In this document: in pieces, positions 10,001-17,290 of the stretch | Layout of the letters: the number at the start of each line of letters is the position of its first letter | Numbering within the stretch: position 1 is the stretch's first letter | Assembly: GCF_902499135.1 (NCBI RefSeq) | Contig: NZ_CABVPR010000018.1 | Coordinates: 1 to 64,000, forward strand | Direction: 5' to 3' | From: Burkholderia dolosa | GTDB taxonomy: Bacteria; Pseudomonadota; Gammaproteobacteria; Burkholderiales; Burkholderiaceae | Length of the DNA stretch: 64,000 nt | The notes under the pieces: model-generated | What the model was told of the DNA's origin: nothing | Seen by the model: only the letters and a program-made list of their open reading frames with translations | The model's database searches: none | Translations under genes and position numbers: made by a program

Positions 10001-11667
10001 GCGAACATCACGCGTACGACCTGTTCGGCGAACGGCGCAGCTATGTGTGGCATCACGAATACGATGAACTCGGCAACCGGCGTCGGACGGTCCGGCCGGA
10101 CGGCCACGTCGTCGACTGGCTGATGTACGGTTCCGGGCACGTACACGGGATGCTCCTGGACGGCGAGGAGCGCGTCCAGTTCGAGCGTGACGACCTGCAT
10201 CGCGAGACGGCGCGGATGCTGTCGAGCAAGGTCGCGCAACGTACGCATTACGACGCGGCGGGACGCGTGCTGCAACAGACGATTCGACGATCCGCGTCGC
10301 CCGCGCCGCTTGCCGAGCGGCGGTATCGCTATGACGCGGCGGGGCAATTGTCGCGGATCGAGGACAGCCGCAAGGGCGGCACCGACTACCGGTACGATCC
10401 GGTCGGCCGGCTGATCGAGGCGATCAGCCCGGTCGCGACGGAACGGTTCGCGTTCGATCCGGCGAGCAACATCGTCGATCCGGTGCGATCGAGCGAGGCG
10501 CCGGTGTCGAGGCCGAACCCGGTGCGGCCCGAAAGCACGTTGCCGGCGCAGGTGCCGAAGGTGCTGGGCAATCTGCTGAAGTCCTATGCAGGGATGCACT
10601 TCGAATACGACGCGCGCGGCAATCTGGTGCGCAAGCGGACACCTGCGGGCGAGCAGGAGTACGAGTGGGACGGGTTTAACCGGCTGTTGTCGGCGCGGGT
10701 TGCGGAGACGTCGCGGCACAGTTTGGCGCGGTATTTCTACGATCCGTTCGGTCGCCGGATCGCGAAGGAGGTGAACGGCGAGCGAACGGTGTTCGGGTGG
10801 GATGGCGATACGCTGGCGTACGAGAGCGATGGCGCGCGCGGGACGCACTATCTGTACGAGCCGGGTACGTTCGTGCCGCTGGTGCAGTATGTGGCGGAGG
10901 CGGTCGATGGAATCGAGACGCCGGAGTGGACGAGCACGGATCGATATGTGCCGGAGGAGGATCCGCTGCAGAAAGTGCCCGAGCGACGGTCGGACGCGAA
11001 GCTGTTCTACTACCACTGCGATCAGATCGGCACGCCGCAACTGCTGACGGACGACGACGGAGACGTCGTTTGGGAGGCGTCGTACGAGGCGTGGGGCGAA
11101 GCGCGGGAAGTGATTGCGCGCGCGTCGAAAGCGGCGGAGATCGTACCGAGGAATCCATTGCGGTTTCAGGGGCAGCAAGAGGACGGCGAGACGGGGCTGC
11201 ATTACAACCGGTATCGATACTATGATCCGAGCAGTGGGCGATTCATCTCTAAGGATCCGATCGGACTGGCTGGTGGGATCAACGTCTACCAGTACGCGCC
11301 GAGTCCGATAAGCTGGATCGACCCGTTCGGGCTGTCTGCTGCATCCGATTTGCCACGGATGAAAGGGCGAAGTGTACCGCGCGTCGGGTCAGTACTGAAT
11401 GATGCGGGTTTCACCAAAACGAAAGACAATGGCGTAAACGAGACTTGGAAGCATGTGGATGGATCGGAGGTCCGAGTTCACAAATACGGCAACAAGTGTC
11501 CTTGTCCTTATAGATCGGGAAATAACGCGCACGTCCACAAGGAAGATCCTGCAGGAAATCAACTTAATGATCGTGGGTTTGTGTCGCTGGATCCGAATGA
11601 GACGCACATTGGTATCCGCAATCCTGCTGATTTCCCAACCGTTCGAGGGAGGCCTCACGGATCATGA
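7096..11667 (+). CDS. Rhs-family polymorphic toxin with variable C-terminal tip
   Basis: Large contact-dependent or T6SS-delivered toxin of 1523 residues. Residues 1-340 are a Burkholderia-type N-terminal region with hydrophobic stretches (LGLAINLIGVIPVPPPLASF) and no PAAR motif. A CKGCPIASP element near 345 precedes the Rhs cage. The cage, about 360-1410, consists of many YD repeats (for example YRYDRLGRLTALTD). The conserved end IDPFGL near 1410 marks the autoproteolysis/junction site. The remaining 110 residues are the toxin tip, rich in Cys and His (KCPCPYR, NAHVHKED, ETHIGIRN). A nuclease is likely, and polymorphic toxin type 24 is one candidate family, but I cannot assign it firmly. GC falls sharply at the tip. 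Downstream of vgrG in the same transcript; the stop overlaps the start of the immunity gene (ATGA). ATG 7096 chosen because the frame upstream shadows vgrG. Confidence 0.93.
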   Translation: MGQELPPGAEREQAVSWLSDISTKDVAAGGDRINQWLLSISGNHISFEDLKTVASAVPIIGNLMAFYDAVCDIVTIIEKRSADLLDYLGLAINLIGVIPVPPPLASFRMSARPLLALVRNQLLVSRGNLGAALISVLVTHVNAAAASEIESFLKTLQQVLVELLNDCAAKAQELMVGIANGLELALQGQLFDSSGNVRRTEQIARKMDERSWYNPMLVVDAIEYGYEGSVALGKEAGNAVAGTAAKLAPDSWLQPFRDIVAFLKTEAPKVAKAIRDLNGSEEGKMLWLIAQLLEAVARVRARAKLHERAADVPPGGKGQAQHERPQQPLGAIGQETKAAGAGASPCKGCPIASPGSIDFAFGDETFTHTDFELPGALPLVWARTYRSRLSAYDDGELGARWLTPYTTRIDVEGDTWFYRDASGRSIEYPALAVGGVHDDLAENLTLSRLDETWATIAYGHDVLLVYERRGTAFRLAMQKDRAGNTITLDYDALDRVARLIDAGGNVLSFEHDKHGRIVSIEQVLEDGKRRALASYAYDEAGDLVRATDRHGNSWRYEYRRHLVTRYTDRTGRGMTLEWDGADADDNAHAKCVHEYADDGSLDIRLSWHPNIRLTYVTDALGQVTRYYYNVRGYVYRIAYPDGTEEWFRRDEHNDLTLHILQDGSIEQMRYDARGNRTWHERADGSIVEMAYDDKDQMIRLVDPNGHVWQRKYDDAGNLVEELDPLGRTTKYAYNDKGLPTQIVDAKGGSKMLEYNDAGQLTGYTDCSGKKMEWRYDDIGRVIETKDASGGAIAYGYGANGQLAEIRSPAGVEQVQYDAEGRLLRHTDQLNRSTRYSYDAAGRVASRADALGQTIAYRYDRLGRLTALTDANFATYRFHYDPAGRLVEEISFDGKSTRYQYDNESGSLVSVDEAGCVTSMDLDANGRLLKRVSGDSDERFAYDRSGRLIEAVNRYSRLQFFFDPVGNLVREHHAYDLFGERRSYVWHHEYDELGNRRRTVRPDGHVVDWLMYGSGHVHGMLLDGEERVQFERDDLHRETARMLSSKVAQRTHYDAAGRVLQQTIRRSASPAPLAERRYRYDAAGQLSRIEDSRKGGTDYRYDPVGRLIEAISPVATERFAFDPASNIVDPVRSSEAPVSRPNPVRPESTLPAQVPKVLGNLLKSYAGMHFEYDARGNLVRKRTPAGEQEYEWDGFNRLLSARVAETSRHSLARYFYDPFGRRIAKEVNGERTVFGWDGDTLAYESDGARGTHYLYEPGTFVPLVQYVAEAVDGIETPEWTSTDRYVPEEDPLQKVPERRSDAKLFYYHCDQIGTPQLLTDDDGDVVWEASYEAWGEAREVIARASKAAEIVPRNPLRFQGQQEDGETGLHYNRYRYYDPSSGRFISKDPIGLAGGINVYQYAPSPISWIDPFGLSAASDLPRMKGRSVPRVGSVLNDAGFTKTKDNGVNETWKHVDGSEVRVHKYGNKCPCPYRSGNNAHVHKEDPAGNQLNDRGFVSLDPNETHIGIRNPADFPTVRGRPHGS

Positions 11668-11993
11668 GTTACGAATATAGATTGGTGTTTGAAGATGCTG
11701 ATTTAGTGCAGCATGTTATAGATTCATTGAAGTCGAGTGATGCCTGCATAAAGGCACAAGCACAGGGCGTCTGCTTGAAGGATCGAGAGCTACAGAGTCA
11801 GGCTGAGTATGATGTTAGGCTGACTCAAGATGGCGATCGATCGGTGTGGTTGGAAGTTAATTTTAGATCAGTGACTTTGTACAATTTAATGCAACGAGCA
11901 TTGGGTAGTGGGGTCGTTAGATGCTTCGAAGATGGCGATTTGGGCGATGAAGTAACGCTGAAGGACGCATTTCGCATCAAGGCTAATAATTAG
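11664..11993 (+). CDS. Putative cognate immunity protein of the Rhs toxin
   Basis: A 109-residue acidic cytosolic protein with no signal peptide or membrane segment. Its ATG overlaps the rhs stop codon by 4 bases (ATGA), the coupling usual for toxin-immunity pairs, so it should bind and block the tip at 1414-1523 of the Rhs protein. Base composition is much lower in GC than the Rhs core (24 of 60 bases at 11701-11760 against 38 of 60 at 9001-9060), which suggests that tip and immunity gene arrived together by transfer. I do not recognise an Imm family. The role is inferred from position. Confidence 0.8.
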   Translation: MSYEYRLVFEDADLVQHVIDSLKSSDACIKAQAQGVCLKDRELQSQAEYDVRLTQDGDRSVWLEVNFRSVTLYNLMQRALGSGVVRCFEDGDLGDEVTLKDAFRIKANN

Positions 11994-12323
11994 ACGTCAA
12001 GGGCTACTTGCAGTGGCCCTTGGCGATATCTCGACGAGACAGAAATCTTGCGACCGACGAAGTTGAAGGAGCGGTGGACGTGCTCGCTGGGTTTGACGCT
12101 GGGCAGACCATCGTTCGATGTCGAGATGCCTCGTCACATTAGGCTCAACGACGCATCATTTCGTGATTATTCTGAGTCACTCGGCAGGTCATTGTTGCAA
12201 TCAGAGTGGCGTTGGAGATCAACCGCCCCACCACAACGTTCGGCGCGAAGAAAACAGTCGGACGGTTAAGGTGGGCGGCATGGACGACCTCTACTACTTC
12301 AACTGTCGGAATAGGAAGTGAAT
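11994..12323. other. Low-GC spacer between immunity genes
   Basis: About 330 bp with no gene that I can support. Several short frames overlap on both strands without ribosome binding sites. Its place between an intact immunity gene and a broken one, and its composition, fit decayed toxin-tip or immunity DNA. The last 40 bp carry AGGAAGTGAAT, the ribosome binding site of the damaged gene at 12324. Confidence 0.4.
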
Positions 12324-12715
12324 ATGACGACGAGAATAATAAATCCCCAGGCGATTGCTTCAATTTATGGAGAACTTCCTTCGTTTGTTGGTGCGGAGTC
12401 AACTGAGGTTCGAGTTGCGCGAGATGAGCCGAGAATTTTGGTTAAGCTGGTAACGAAGCGGGGCAATAACGCCTCCTGCGAGATGACCGAAGAATTATGA
12501 TGGGATTTATATTGCGGTTGCGTTTATTGGCACGGCAGAGCTCGTGTTTTCTCGATAGGGACAGCAAAATGTCATCGACGAAGTGGAGTTAAAAGATGTT
12601 GACGAGCGGGTGTCAGTCCGATTCGCTTGTGGGAGCCAAGCTGTTCTGGAATTTTCATGCGATTGGATTCATATTGAGAGCGTGACCTACGGTCACATCG
12701 ACAGCCCTTAATCGA
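12324..12715 (+). pseudogene. Decayed Imm50-like immunity gene
   Basis: A good ribosome binding site and ATG at 12324 open a frame beginning MTTRIINPQAIASIYGELP, which resembles the start of Imm50-family immunity proteins. That frame ends at a TGA at 12498-12500. Coding-like sequence continues one frame over from about 12494 (NYDGIYIAVAFIGTAELVF, later VSVRFACGSQAVLEFSCDW and HIESVTYGHIDSP) up to TAA at 12713-12715. This second half also contains an in-frame TAG at about 12555-12557, where TGG (Trp) would restore the frame. So at least one frameshift and one nonsense change break the gene. The whole would be near 130 residues. Family match is from memory of the pattern. Confidence 0.55.
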
Positions 12716-12844
12716 TATCTGGAGCGCCTCGGGGCCGAGGCAACGTGCCGGGAACTTTTATCCCGCGGCACGTCATGCAGGCTGGAGTACATGATTGCGA
12801 GACTGCCGGAGCAATGAATTGCCGCCAAATGACTGGTCCACATC

Positions 12845-13438
12845 ATGAGCTTATTTGAAATGAAGGGCGAAAATGGAGCTTTTCTTCGGGTGCGTGAGAT
12901 TATCGGTGCGCACGGAGATGTAGCTCATCAGGTGACCGCACCGACCGCATCGACATTATTTGAGAGCAAGGAAATTGCCACTTGGACGTCGGCCTTGCAG
13001 GGAGCCGATCTGAGAATTCCTTGGTCCGCGGAGGAGCTTCACTTGTACGGAAGCCAGATGACGTTGGAGAGCGGGCAGATCGGATATCGCGTCGATGCCT
13101 CTGGAAAGGTCTTGCCCGACTGGAAGGATGAATGGCTCGTGCTTGGACAGATAAGTGGAGACCCGATTATCGGGGAGTTCGACAAAAGCACCTGCACTAT
13201 TCTTTTTGCCCGCCATGGCGCGGGCTCATGGCAGGCCAACCCTGTCTCAGCCGACATAGCGACGTTTGCCGTTGTCTTGCAAATTTGGTGCGACCTTTTT
13301 ATCACGAAATACTCGAAGAACGTTTACGACGATACGTTCGCCATTCGGTCCGATTTCCTAGTCGAATTGCGGCAACGAGTGAGTCAATGGCTATCGAGCG
13401 CACAAACTGATGTATTCATGAGCATGGTCGATGGATAG
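12845..13438 (+). CDS. SUKH-like (SMI1/KNR4) orphan immunity protein
   Basis: A 197-residue cytosolic protein. The middle and end match the SUKH immunity layout: DWKDEWLVLGQISGDPIIG, then FARHGAGSW and a C-terminal helical part (FAVVLQIWCDLF). SUKH proteins neutralise a wide range of nuclease toxins in polymorphic systems. No toxin gene precedes it, so it is best read as an orphan immunity gene kept after its toxin tip was replaced. The start at 12845 lacks a strong ribosome binding site. Family moderately sure, partner unknown. Confidence 0.65.
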   Translation: MSLFEMKGENGAFLRVREIIGAHGDVAHQVTAPTASTLFESKEIATWTSALQGADLRIPWSAEELHLYGSQMTLESGQIGYRVDASGKVLPDWKDEWLVLGQISGDPIIGEFDKSTCTILFARHGAGSWQANPVSADIATFAVVLQIWCDLFITKYSKNVYDDTFAIRSDFLVELRQRVSQWLSSAQTDVFMSMVDG

Positions 13439-13445
13439 TGCTGTT

Positions 13446-13508
13446 CGTTACCGTCGCACCGAGGACACCGGCGGGCGGCAGGAATACGAGTGGGACGGCT
13501 TCAACCGG
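13446..13508 (+). pseudogene. Scrap of an rhs core repeat
   Basis: Encodes GGRQEYEWDGFNR in one frame (13470-13508), which matches GEQEYEWDGFNR in the intact Rhs protein (about 10646-10684). Nucleotide identity is high across the shared 36-39 bases and then ends. It is a leftover of a former rhs tip cassette junction and shows that rhs recombination took place here. Confidence 0.7.
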
Positions 13509-13768
13509 CGCTCGCCGAGGATGAAGTCAAATCGCCGGCTGGCAATCTCGTGGAAGGACTGTCCGTCATCCGAGACGGTCCGTATAACGGGCAACGGTCT
13601 ATAACGGCCACCATTACTGCAAAAGCGGGCAGCGAGGCGCGCGGAAGACGCGCCTGGCGGTCCGTCCCGCAGCCCTCACAGGCAATGACGGCAAACAAAA
13701 GTGCCGTTTGCCGCTAACATGTCGGCGCCACGTAACCCGTACTTGTCCAGATTTCAACCGCGCGCCCC
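13509..13768. other. Non-coding remnant DNA after the rhs scrap
   Basis: About 260 bp with no supported gene. Short frames on both strands overlap each other and lack ribosome binding sites. It separates the rhs scrap from the next immunity-like gene and probably derives from old cassette DNA. Confidence 0.4.
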
Positions 13769-14077
13769 ATGTTGACCGCCGTCTCGACCGCCGTGTCGCT
13801 GAAACACGTTCTTGAACACCCTGGCGATTTCTCCGGATGGCTTTGCCTGCCGCCGATGCCATGGACGCCCGACACCGAGGGCGAATTTATCGAGGACAGG
13901 AAGCAGGCCGAAGCCGACGTCGCGGCACCGCAACCCCGCTGGCGCATCACATTGAACAGCACGACGATCGAGCAGATCGTGATCAACGCACACGACCAAG
14001 TCGACGAACCGAGCGTGGTGCAATTGTTCGATGCGTTCGTGTTCTACGTCGACAACGACGACTTCATTCTGCTCTGA
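13769..14077 (+). CDS. Small orphan immunity-like protein (DUF7716-like)
   Basis: A 102-residue acidic protein: SLKHVLEHPGDFSGWLCLPP, then WTPDTEGEF and a C-terminal FDAFVFYVDNDDFILL. The pattern recalls DUF7716 proteins, which often sit in rhs and other toxin loci, but the match is from memory. No ribosome binding site is clear before the ATG at 13769, and no better start lies upstream before a stop, so the 5' end may have been replaced by recombination. Convergent with tssL; a strong minus-strand terminator separates them. Confidence 0.55.
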   Translation: MLTAVSTAVSLKHVLEHPGDFSGWLCLPPMPWTPDTEGEFIEDRKQAEADVAAPQPRWRITLNSTTIEQIVINAHDQVDEPSVVQLFDAFVFYVDNDDFILL

Positions 14078-14099
14078 CGAAGCGCGCCGGGCGGCACAG

Positions 14100-14124
14100 T
14101 AAAAAAGGACCGCCGAGCGGTCCT
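14100..14124 (-). terminator. Rho-independent terminator of the tssJ-tssK-tssL operon
   Basis: Read on the minus strand: AGGACCGC, loop TCG, GCGGTCCT, then six T. An 8-bp perfect stem directly followed by a T run, 25 bases after the tssL stop codon. Confidence 0.85.
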
Positions 14125-14149
14125 CAACAGCGCTGGAAGAAGCGCAGCC

Positions 14150-14932
14150 TCAGGGCAACGAAATCGTCAAATTCGCCGACTCCGGCCCGACCTTGATCAC
14201 CTGCGAATACGGCGCCAGCGCCTGCAGCGTCTTGTCTTTCAGATACGTATTCAGCCCCAGATACCCGAGCAGCGCGACGAGCGCGAACACCGCGCCGATC
14301 GCCCACACCGGCACCTCGCGCTTCAACCGATGCGCGATCTGATCGGGCAGCGGCCAATGCGGCGCGAACGGCGCGCGCTTGCCTTTCATGTGCGCGATTT
14401 CGTCGCCGAGCCGCGCAGTCAGATAAGCAAGCTTCTCCGGCCCTTCGAGCAGATACTTGCCGCGGAATCCGAGGAGCAGGCACATATGGAACACCTCGAG
14501 CGACTGCAGCCGGGCTGCGCCCTGCGCGCGGCACTCCTCGAGATACTGGAAGAACTTCTCGCCCGCGAGTTGCTCGCCGAACAGCACGAGCTGCAGCGGC
14601 CGGCGCTCCCAGTCCGCGCGGATCTTGAACTGCGACGACAGCACCATCTCGTCGACGGCCGCGCAGTATGCGAACTTCGCGGCATATACGTCCTCGGCCG
14701 CGATGTTCAGCTTCTTCGCGCCGCGCTCGAAATCCGACAGAAATTCCTGGATCCGCGTGCTGAACTCGCTCGCGCTGGCCGGCTCGCGGCCGTTCTTCAG
14801 CAGGAACAGCATGAAGAAGCCGTCGTACAGCAGGTCGAGCAGCGACCGCGCCTGAAACGCGGCGTCGGTCGACGCGGGGGTATGCAGCGAGGCCGGCGCG
14901 TTGTCGCCGAACAGGGAAGGCGCGTAGCTCAT
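14150..14932 (-). CDS. tssL: T6SS inner-membrane protein TssL (DotU/IcmH family)
   Basis: Cytoplasmic hook of the T6SS trans-envelope complex, working with TssM and TssJ. 260 residues: a helical cytoplasmic domain (LLDLLYDGFFMLFLLKNG, KFAYCAAVDEMVL, LFGEQLAGEKFF) and one C-terminal membrane segment near 211-232 (VPVWAIGAVFALVALLGYLG) with a short periplasmic tail. It lacks the C-terminal OmpA-like peptidoglycan-binding domain found in extended TssL proteins; a separate OmpA-like gene at 28401-29354 may supply that function. Last gene of tssJ-tssK-tssL; its start overlaps the tssK stop by 4 bases. Confidence 0.96.
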   Translation of the reverse strand: MSYAPSLFGDNAPASLHTPASTDAAFQARSLLDLLYDGFFMLFLLKNGREPASASEFSTRIQEFLSDFERGAKKLNIAAEDVYAAKFAYCAAVDEMVLSSQFKIRADWERRPLQLVLFGEQLAGEKFFQYLEECRAQGAARLQSLEVFHMCLLLGFRGKYLLEGPEKLAYLTARLGDEIAHMKGKRAPFAPHWPLPDQIAHRLKREVPVWAIGAVFALVALLGYLGLNTYLKDKTLQALAPYSQVIKVGPESANLTISLP

Positions 14933-16275
14933 GATGTGACCGCGATCAGTTCGAATTTCAGGTCGTTGATGCCAGTCGGCGCATAGATCATCGCGGACTG
15001 GGCCTGCAGCATGCGCTCATACAGCGCACCGCGCGAATCGAGCGCGAAGTAGCACGCGCCCGGTCGTACCGGAATCGCCGGCGGCACCTGCGGCGTATAC
15101 GACAGCCGCACGCCCGGCATCGCGGACAGCACGAGCTTGTCGACGTCGTCGGGCGCGCCGACCTTGAAGCGGGCCGGCACTGCATCGACGAGTTCGACGC
15201 TCGGCATGTCGGCGGACACGGCGAGATAGAACTCCGTCTTGTCGTCGATCTTGCCCGAATCGAGGCGGCCGAGATGGAACGACGGACGCACCTCGTCGAG
15301 CGTGATCGCGAAGTAGCGCGTCGAGATCACGGTGTCGAGCAGCTCGCGCAGCATCACGTCGAGACGCGCGAAGCCGGGGCCCGGATCGTCGTGGCGATAC
15401 ACGGGCAGATCGGCGAGCGTATAGCCTTTCGAGAACGTCATCAGCTGGCCGGCGAGGCGCAGCAGCTCCTGGAACAGCCGCTCCGGATGCAGCGCCGCGT
15501 GCTGATGCAGATGCGCGAGCGTCGCGAACGCGGCATTCGCGGTGTGCAGCAGCCAGAACGACGCGATGTCGCCGGAACGGAACTCGATGATGTTCTTCGA
15601 CGGCTCGCGGTGGAAACCGTACAGCGCATTGACCTTCGCCTGCAGCGCGTCGATCAGCTGGCGCAGCCGCTGATGCAGGATCGGCGACGCGTCGATCGCG
15701 AGACACGGCGGCACGAAGCTGTCGTCGAGCTCGAAGCCGGACGTCGCGGTGCGGCGCACGCGCACGAGCGGTATCGACAGCAACTGATCGCGCGGCTCGC
15801 TGTGCGCGATCAGCTTGACCTGCGTCTTCAGGAACGTGATGTCGGCTTCGGCCGCGTCGGTGAAGTGGTCGGCGACGCTCGTCTGCTCGCTGACGAAACG
15901 CGTCGTGAACCCGGCGGACGGGTCGTCGCTGTAGTTGGTGCCGTTCTCGCGCAACGGATGCAGCGCCAGATAGAACACGAATTCATTGATGCCCTCGGGC
16001 AGCGTGTCGAGTGCGACCGGCGGCGGCGGATCGTCGGCCTGCGGCGCGGCGTAAAGCGCGCCGTCCGGAAACACGAGCGCGAGTTCGGCGACGCGCAGCA
16101 CGTTGCTGCCGAGCGCGTCGCGGTCGATCCGCACCGAGCGCACGCCCCAGTTGTACGGCTGGATCGCCTGGATCGATTCGAACAGGCGGGCCTCGTGGTA
16201 GGCGTCCTGCCGCTGAAAGTGTTGAGGCCGGAGGAACAGCCCTTCCCCCCACAGCACCTTGGCCGAATAACTCAT
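14929..16275 (-). CDS. tssK: T6SS baseplate protein TssK
   Basis: 448-residue baseplate component that links the TssEFG wedge to the membrane complex. Recognised by its N-terminus (KVLWGEGLFLRPQHFQRQD), the DPSAGFTTRF region and its length. It overlaps tssL by 4 bases (ATGA), so the two are translationally coupled, and lies 102 bp after tssJ. The tssJ-tssK gap contains an AT-rich inverted repeat (listed separately). Confidence 0.96.
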   Translation of the reverse strand: MSYSAKVLWGEGLFLRPQHFQRQDAYHEARLFESIQAIQPYNWGVRSVRIDRDALGSNVLRVAELALVFPDGALYAAPQADDPPPPVALDTLPEGINEFVFYLALHPLRENGTNYSDDPSAGFTTRFVSEQTSVADHFTDAAEADITFLKTQVKLIAHSEPRDQLLSIPLVRVRRTATSGFELDDSFVPPCLAIDASPILHQRLRQLIDALQAKVNALYGFHREPSKNIIEFRSGDIASFWLLHTANAAFATLAHLHQHAALHPERLFQELLRLAGQLMTFSKGYTLADLPVYRHDDPGPGFARLDVMLRELLDTVISTRYFAITLDEVRPSFHLGRLDSGKIDDKTEFYLAVSADMPSVELVDAVPARFKVGAPDDVDKLVLSAMPGVRLSYTPQVPPAIPVRPGACYFALDSRGALYERMLQAQSAMIYAPTGINDLKFELIAVTS

Positions 16276-16334
16276 GTCAAATCCGGTTAATGTGGCGTTG
16301 CGACGTAATCGATTCGTTCCTGCCCGAATTAAGC

Positions 16335-16362
16335 GTCAATTTGTTAACTCTTGTTAATTGAC
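16335..16362. repeat. AT-rich inverted repeat between tssJ and tssK
   Basis: GTCAATT at 16335-16341 and its exact complement AATTGAC at 16356-16362, with two direct copies of TTGTTAA inside. It stands out from the GC-rich surroundings and lies in the only sizeable gap of the tssJKL operon. Could be a regulatory site or RNA processing/attenuation element. Confidence 0.4.
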
Positions 16363-16377
16363 ATTCGTGCGTCATGT

Positions 16378-16992
16378 TTAACCGCACGTGACCGACGAAA
16401 GCAAATTCAGCGGTTGCGAAGGCGCACCTTGCTGCGGTGCGATCACGGTGCCGTTCGTGACCGTCATCGCGCAATTATGCAGGCCGATGATTATGCCGGA
16501 TTTCTCCGACTTCGCCGGATCGAACGTCAATTTCCATCGCTGGATCGCCGGATCGCGGAACAGTGCGACGACGCCGAATGCCTGCGCCTCGCGCGATACT
16601 TTTTCGGTCGCGTTATAGCGCTGGCCCGGAATCAGCGTGATTTCGCGCACGTTCAGCAAGTCGGCGCCGAGCGTGGCCTTTTCCTTGGTCGGATCGGTAA
16701 ATGCGTCGAACGGCGCCTGCTGGAACGACGTCGGATCTTTCAGTGCATAAAGCCTCACGACGAGCGCGAGCGGCTTGTTGTCGTTGGCCGCATTCAGGTT
16801 CGGCGCCGCGGCGAGCGTCAGGCCGATGTTGCGCGGCGGCTTCTGCGCGTCCGGCACGTCGGGCTTGCCGACGCCGGCGGCCTGCATCACCGCGCTCGCG
16901 GCCGAGCCGAGCAGCGGGGCGGCCGCGCATCCGGCCAGGAGCGCGCAGGCAATCAGCGGCAGCGCATAGCGAATCATGGGCGATCTCATCAT
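16378..16992 (-). CDS. tssJ: T6SS outer-membrane lipoprotein TssJ
   Basis: Outer-membrane anchored lipoprotein that binds the periplasmic end of TssM. The N-terminus has a Sec signal with lipobox LLAGC (Cys about residue 22). The mature part contains the family features: NIGLTLAAAPNLNA, KPLALVVRLYALKDPTSFQ, and a loop before the final strands. Three ATGs are close together (16992, 16989, 16977); GGAA upstream favours 16989 or 16992, though 16977 is possible. First gene of the leftward operon, divergent from the lipoprotein gene at 17366. Confidence 0.92.
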   Translation of the reverse strand: MMRSPMIRYALPLIACALLAGCAAAPLLGSAASAVMQAAGVGKPDVPDAQKPPRNIGLTLAAAPNLNAANDNKPLALVVRLYALKDPTSFQQAPFDAFTDPTKEKATLGADLLNVREITLIPGQRYNATEKVSREAQAFGVVALFRDPAIQRWKLTFDPAKSEKSGIIIGLHNCAMTVTNGTVIAPQQGAPSQPLNLLSSVTCG

Positions 16993-17110
16993 GTTTCCGG
17001 CGTGCCGCCTTTACTCCGCTGTCAAAACTGTCGGGTATTTCTGCGTTTTTCGCATATGCCCGGCTTTCCATTGGTCGACCATTAACCGCGGACGCCCTCC
17101 GTCGAACGCC

Positions 17111-17125
17111 CGGAAAATTTTTCCG
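17111..17125. promoter_or_regulatory. Palindrome CGGAAAA-T-TTTTCCG
   Basis: A perfect 7-bp inverted repeat around one central T, 119 bp upstream of tssJ. Symmetry of this kind is typical of a dimeric regulator's operator; the regulator is not known. Confidence 0.4.
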
Positions 17126-17145
17126 TTGCCCCGCGCGCGGCGTGC

Positions 17146-17166
17146 CGCGCAAGTAAAACTTGCGCG
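17146..17166. promoter_or_regulatory. Palindrome CGCGCAAGT-AAA-ACTTGCGCG
   Basis: A perfect 9-bp inverted repeat with a 3-base spacer, 35 bp from the previous palindrome. It could be an operator or form a hairpin in the 5' leader of tssJ mRNA. No T run follows it on either strand, so a terminator is unlikely. Confidence 0.45.
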
Positions 17167-17261
17167 TTCCGGACGAGCGAAATGCAACCGCGAAGCTGCG
17201 GCGAGAGCCGATTCGAGGGGGTAGCGCCCGGATTTAAAAGGAATTACTCTGCACGCGGCGA

Positions 17262-17290
17262 TTGAATAATGAAAAATTGATCGGTACTAT
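17262..17290 (+). promoter_or_regulatory. Possible sigma-70 promoter of the rightward T6SS operon
   Basis: TTGAAT and TACTAT separated by 17 bp, four of six matches each to the consensus hexamers, 76 bp upstream of the chosen tagM-type start. The surrounding sequence is AT-rich. A candidate by eye only. Confidence 0.35.

Noticed and set aside
9001-10800. Tandem repeats in the rhs gene as a CRISPR or satellite array
   Set aside because: The repeats are diverged YD protein repeats in frame, not equal-length DNA repeats with spacers.
6562-11202. 1546-codon minus-strand frame opposite rhs
   Set aside because: Composition is that of a complementary shadow of the Rhs YD repeats; no domains, no ribosome binding site.
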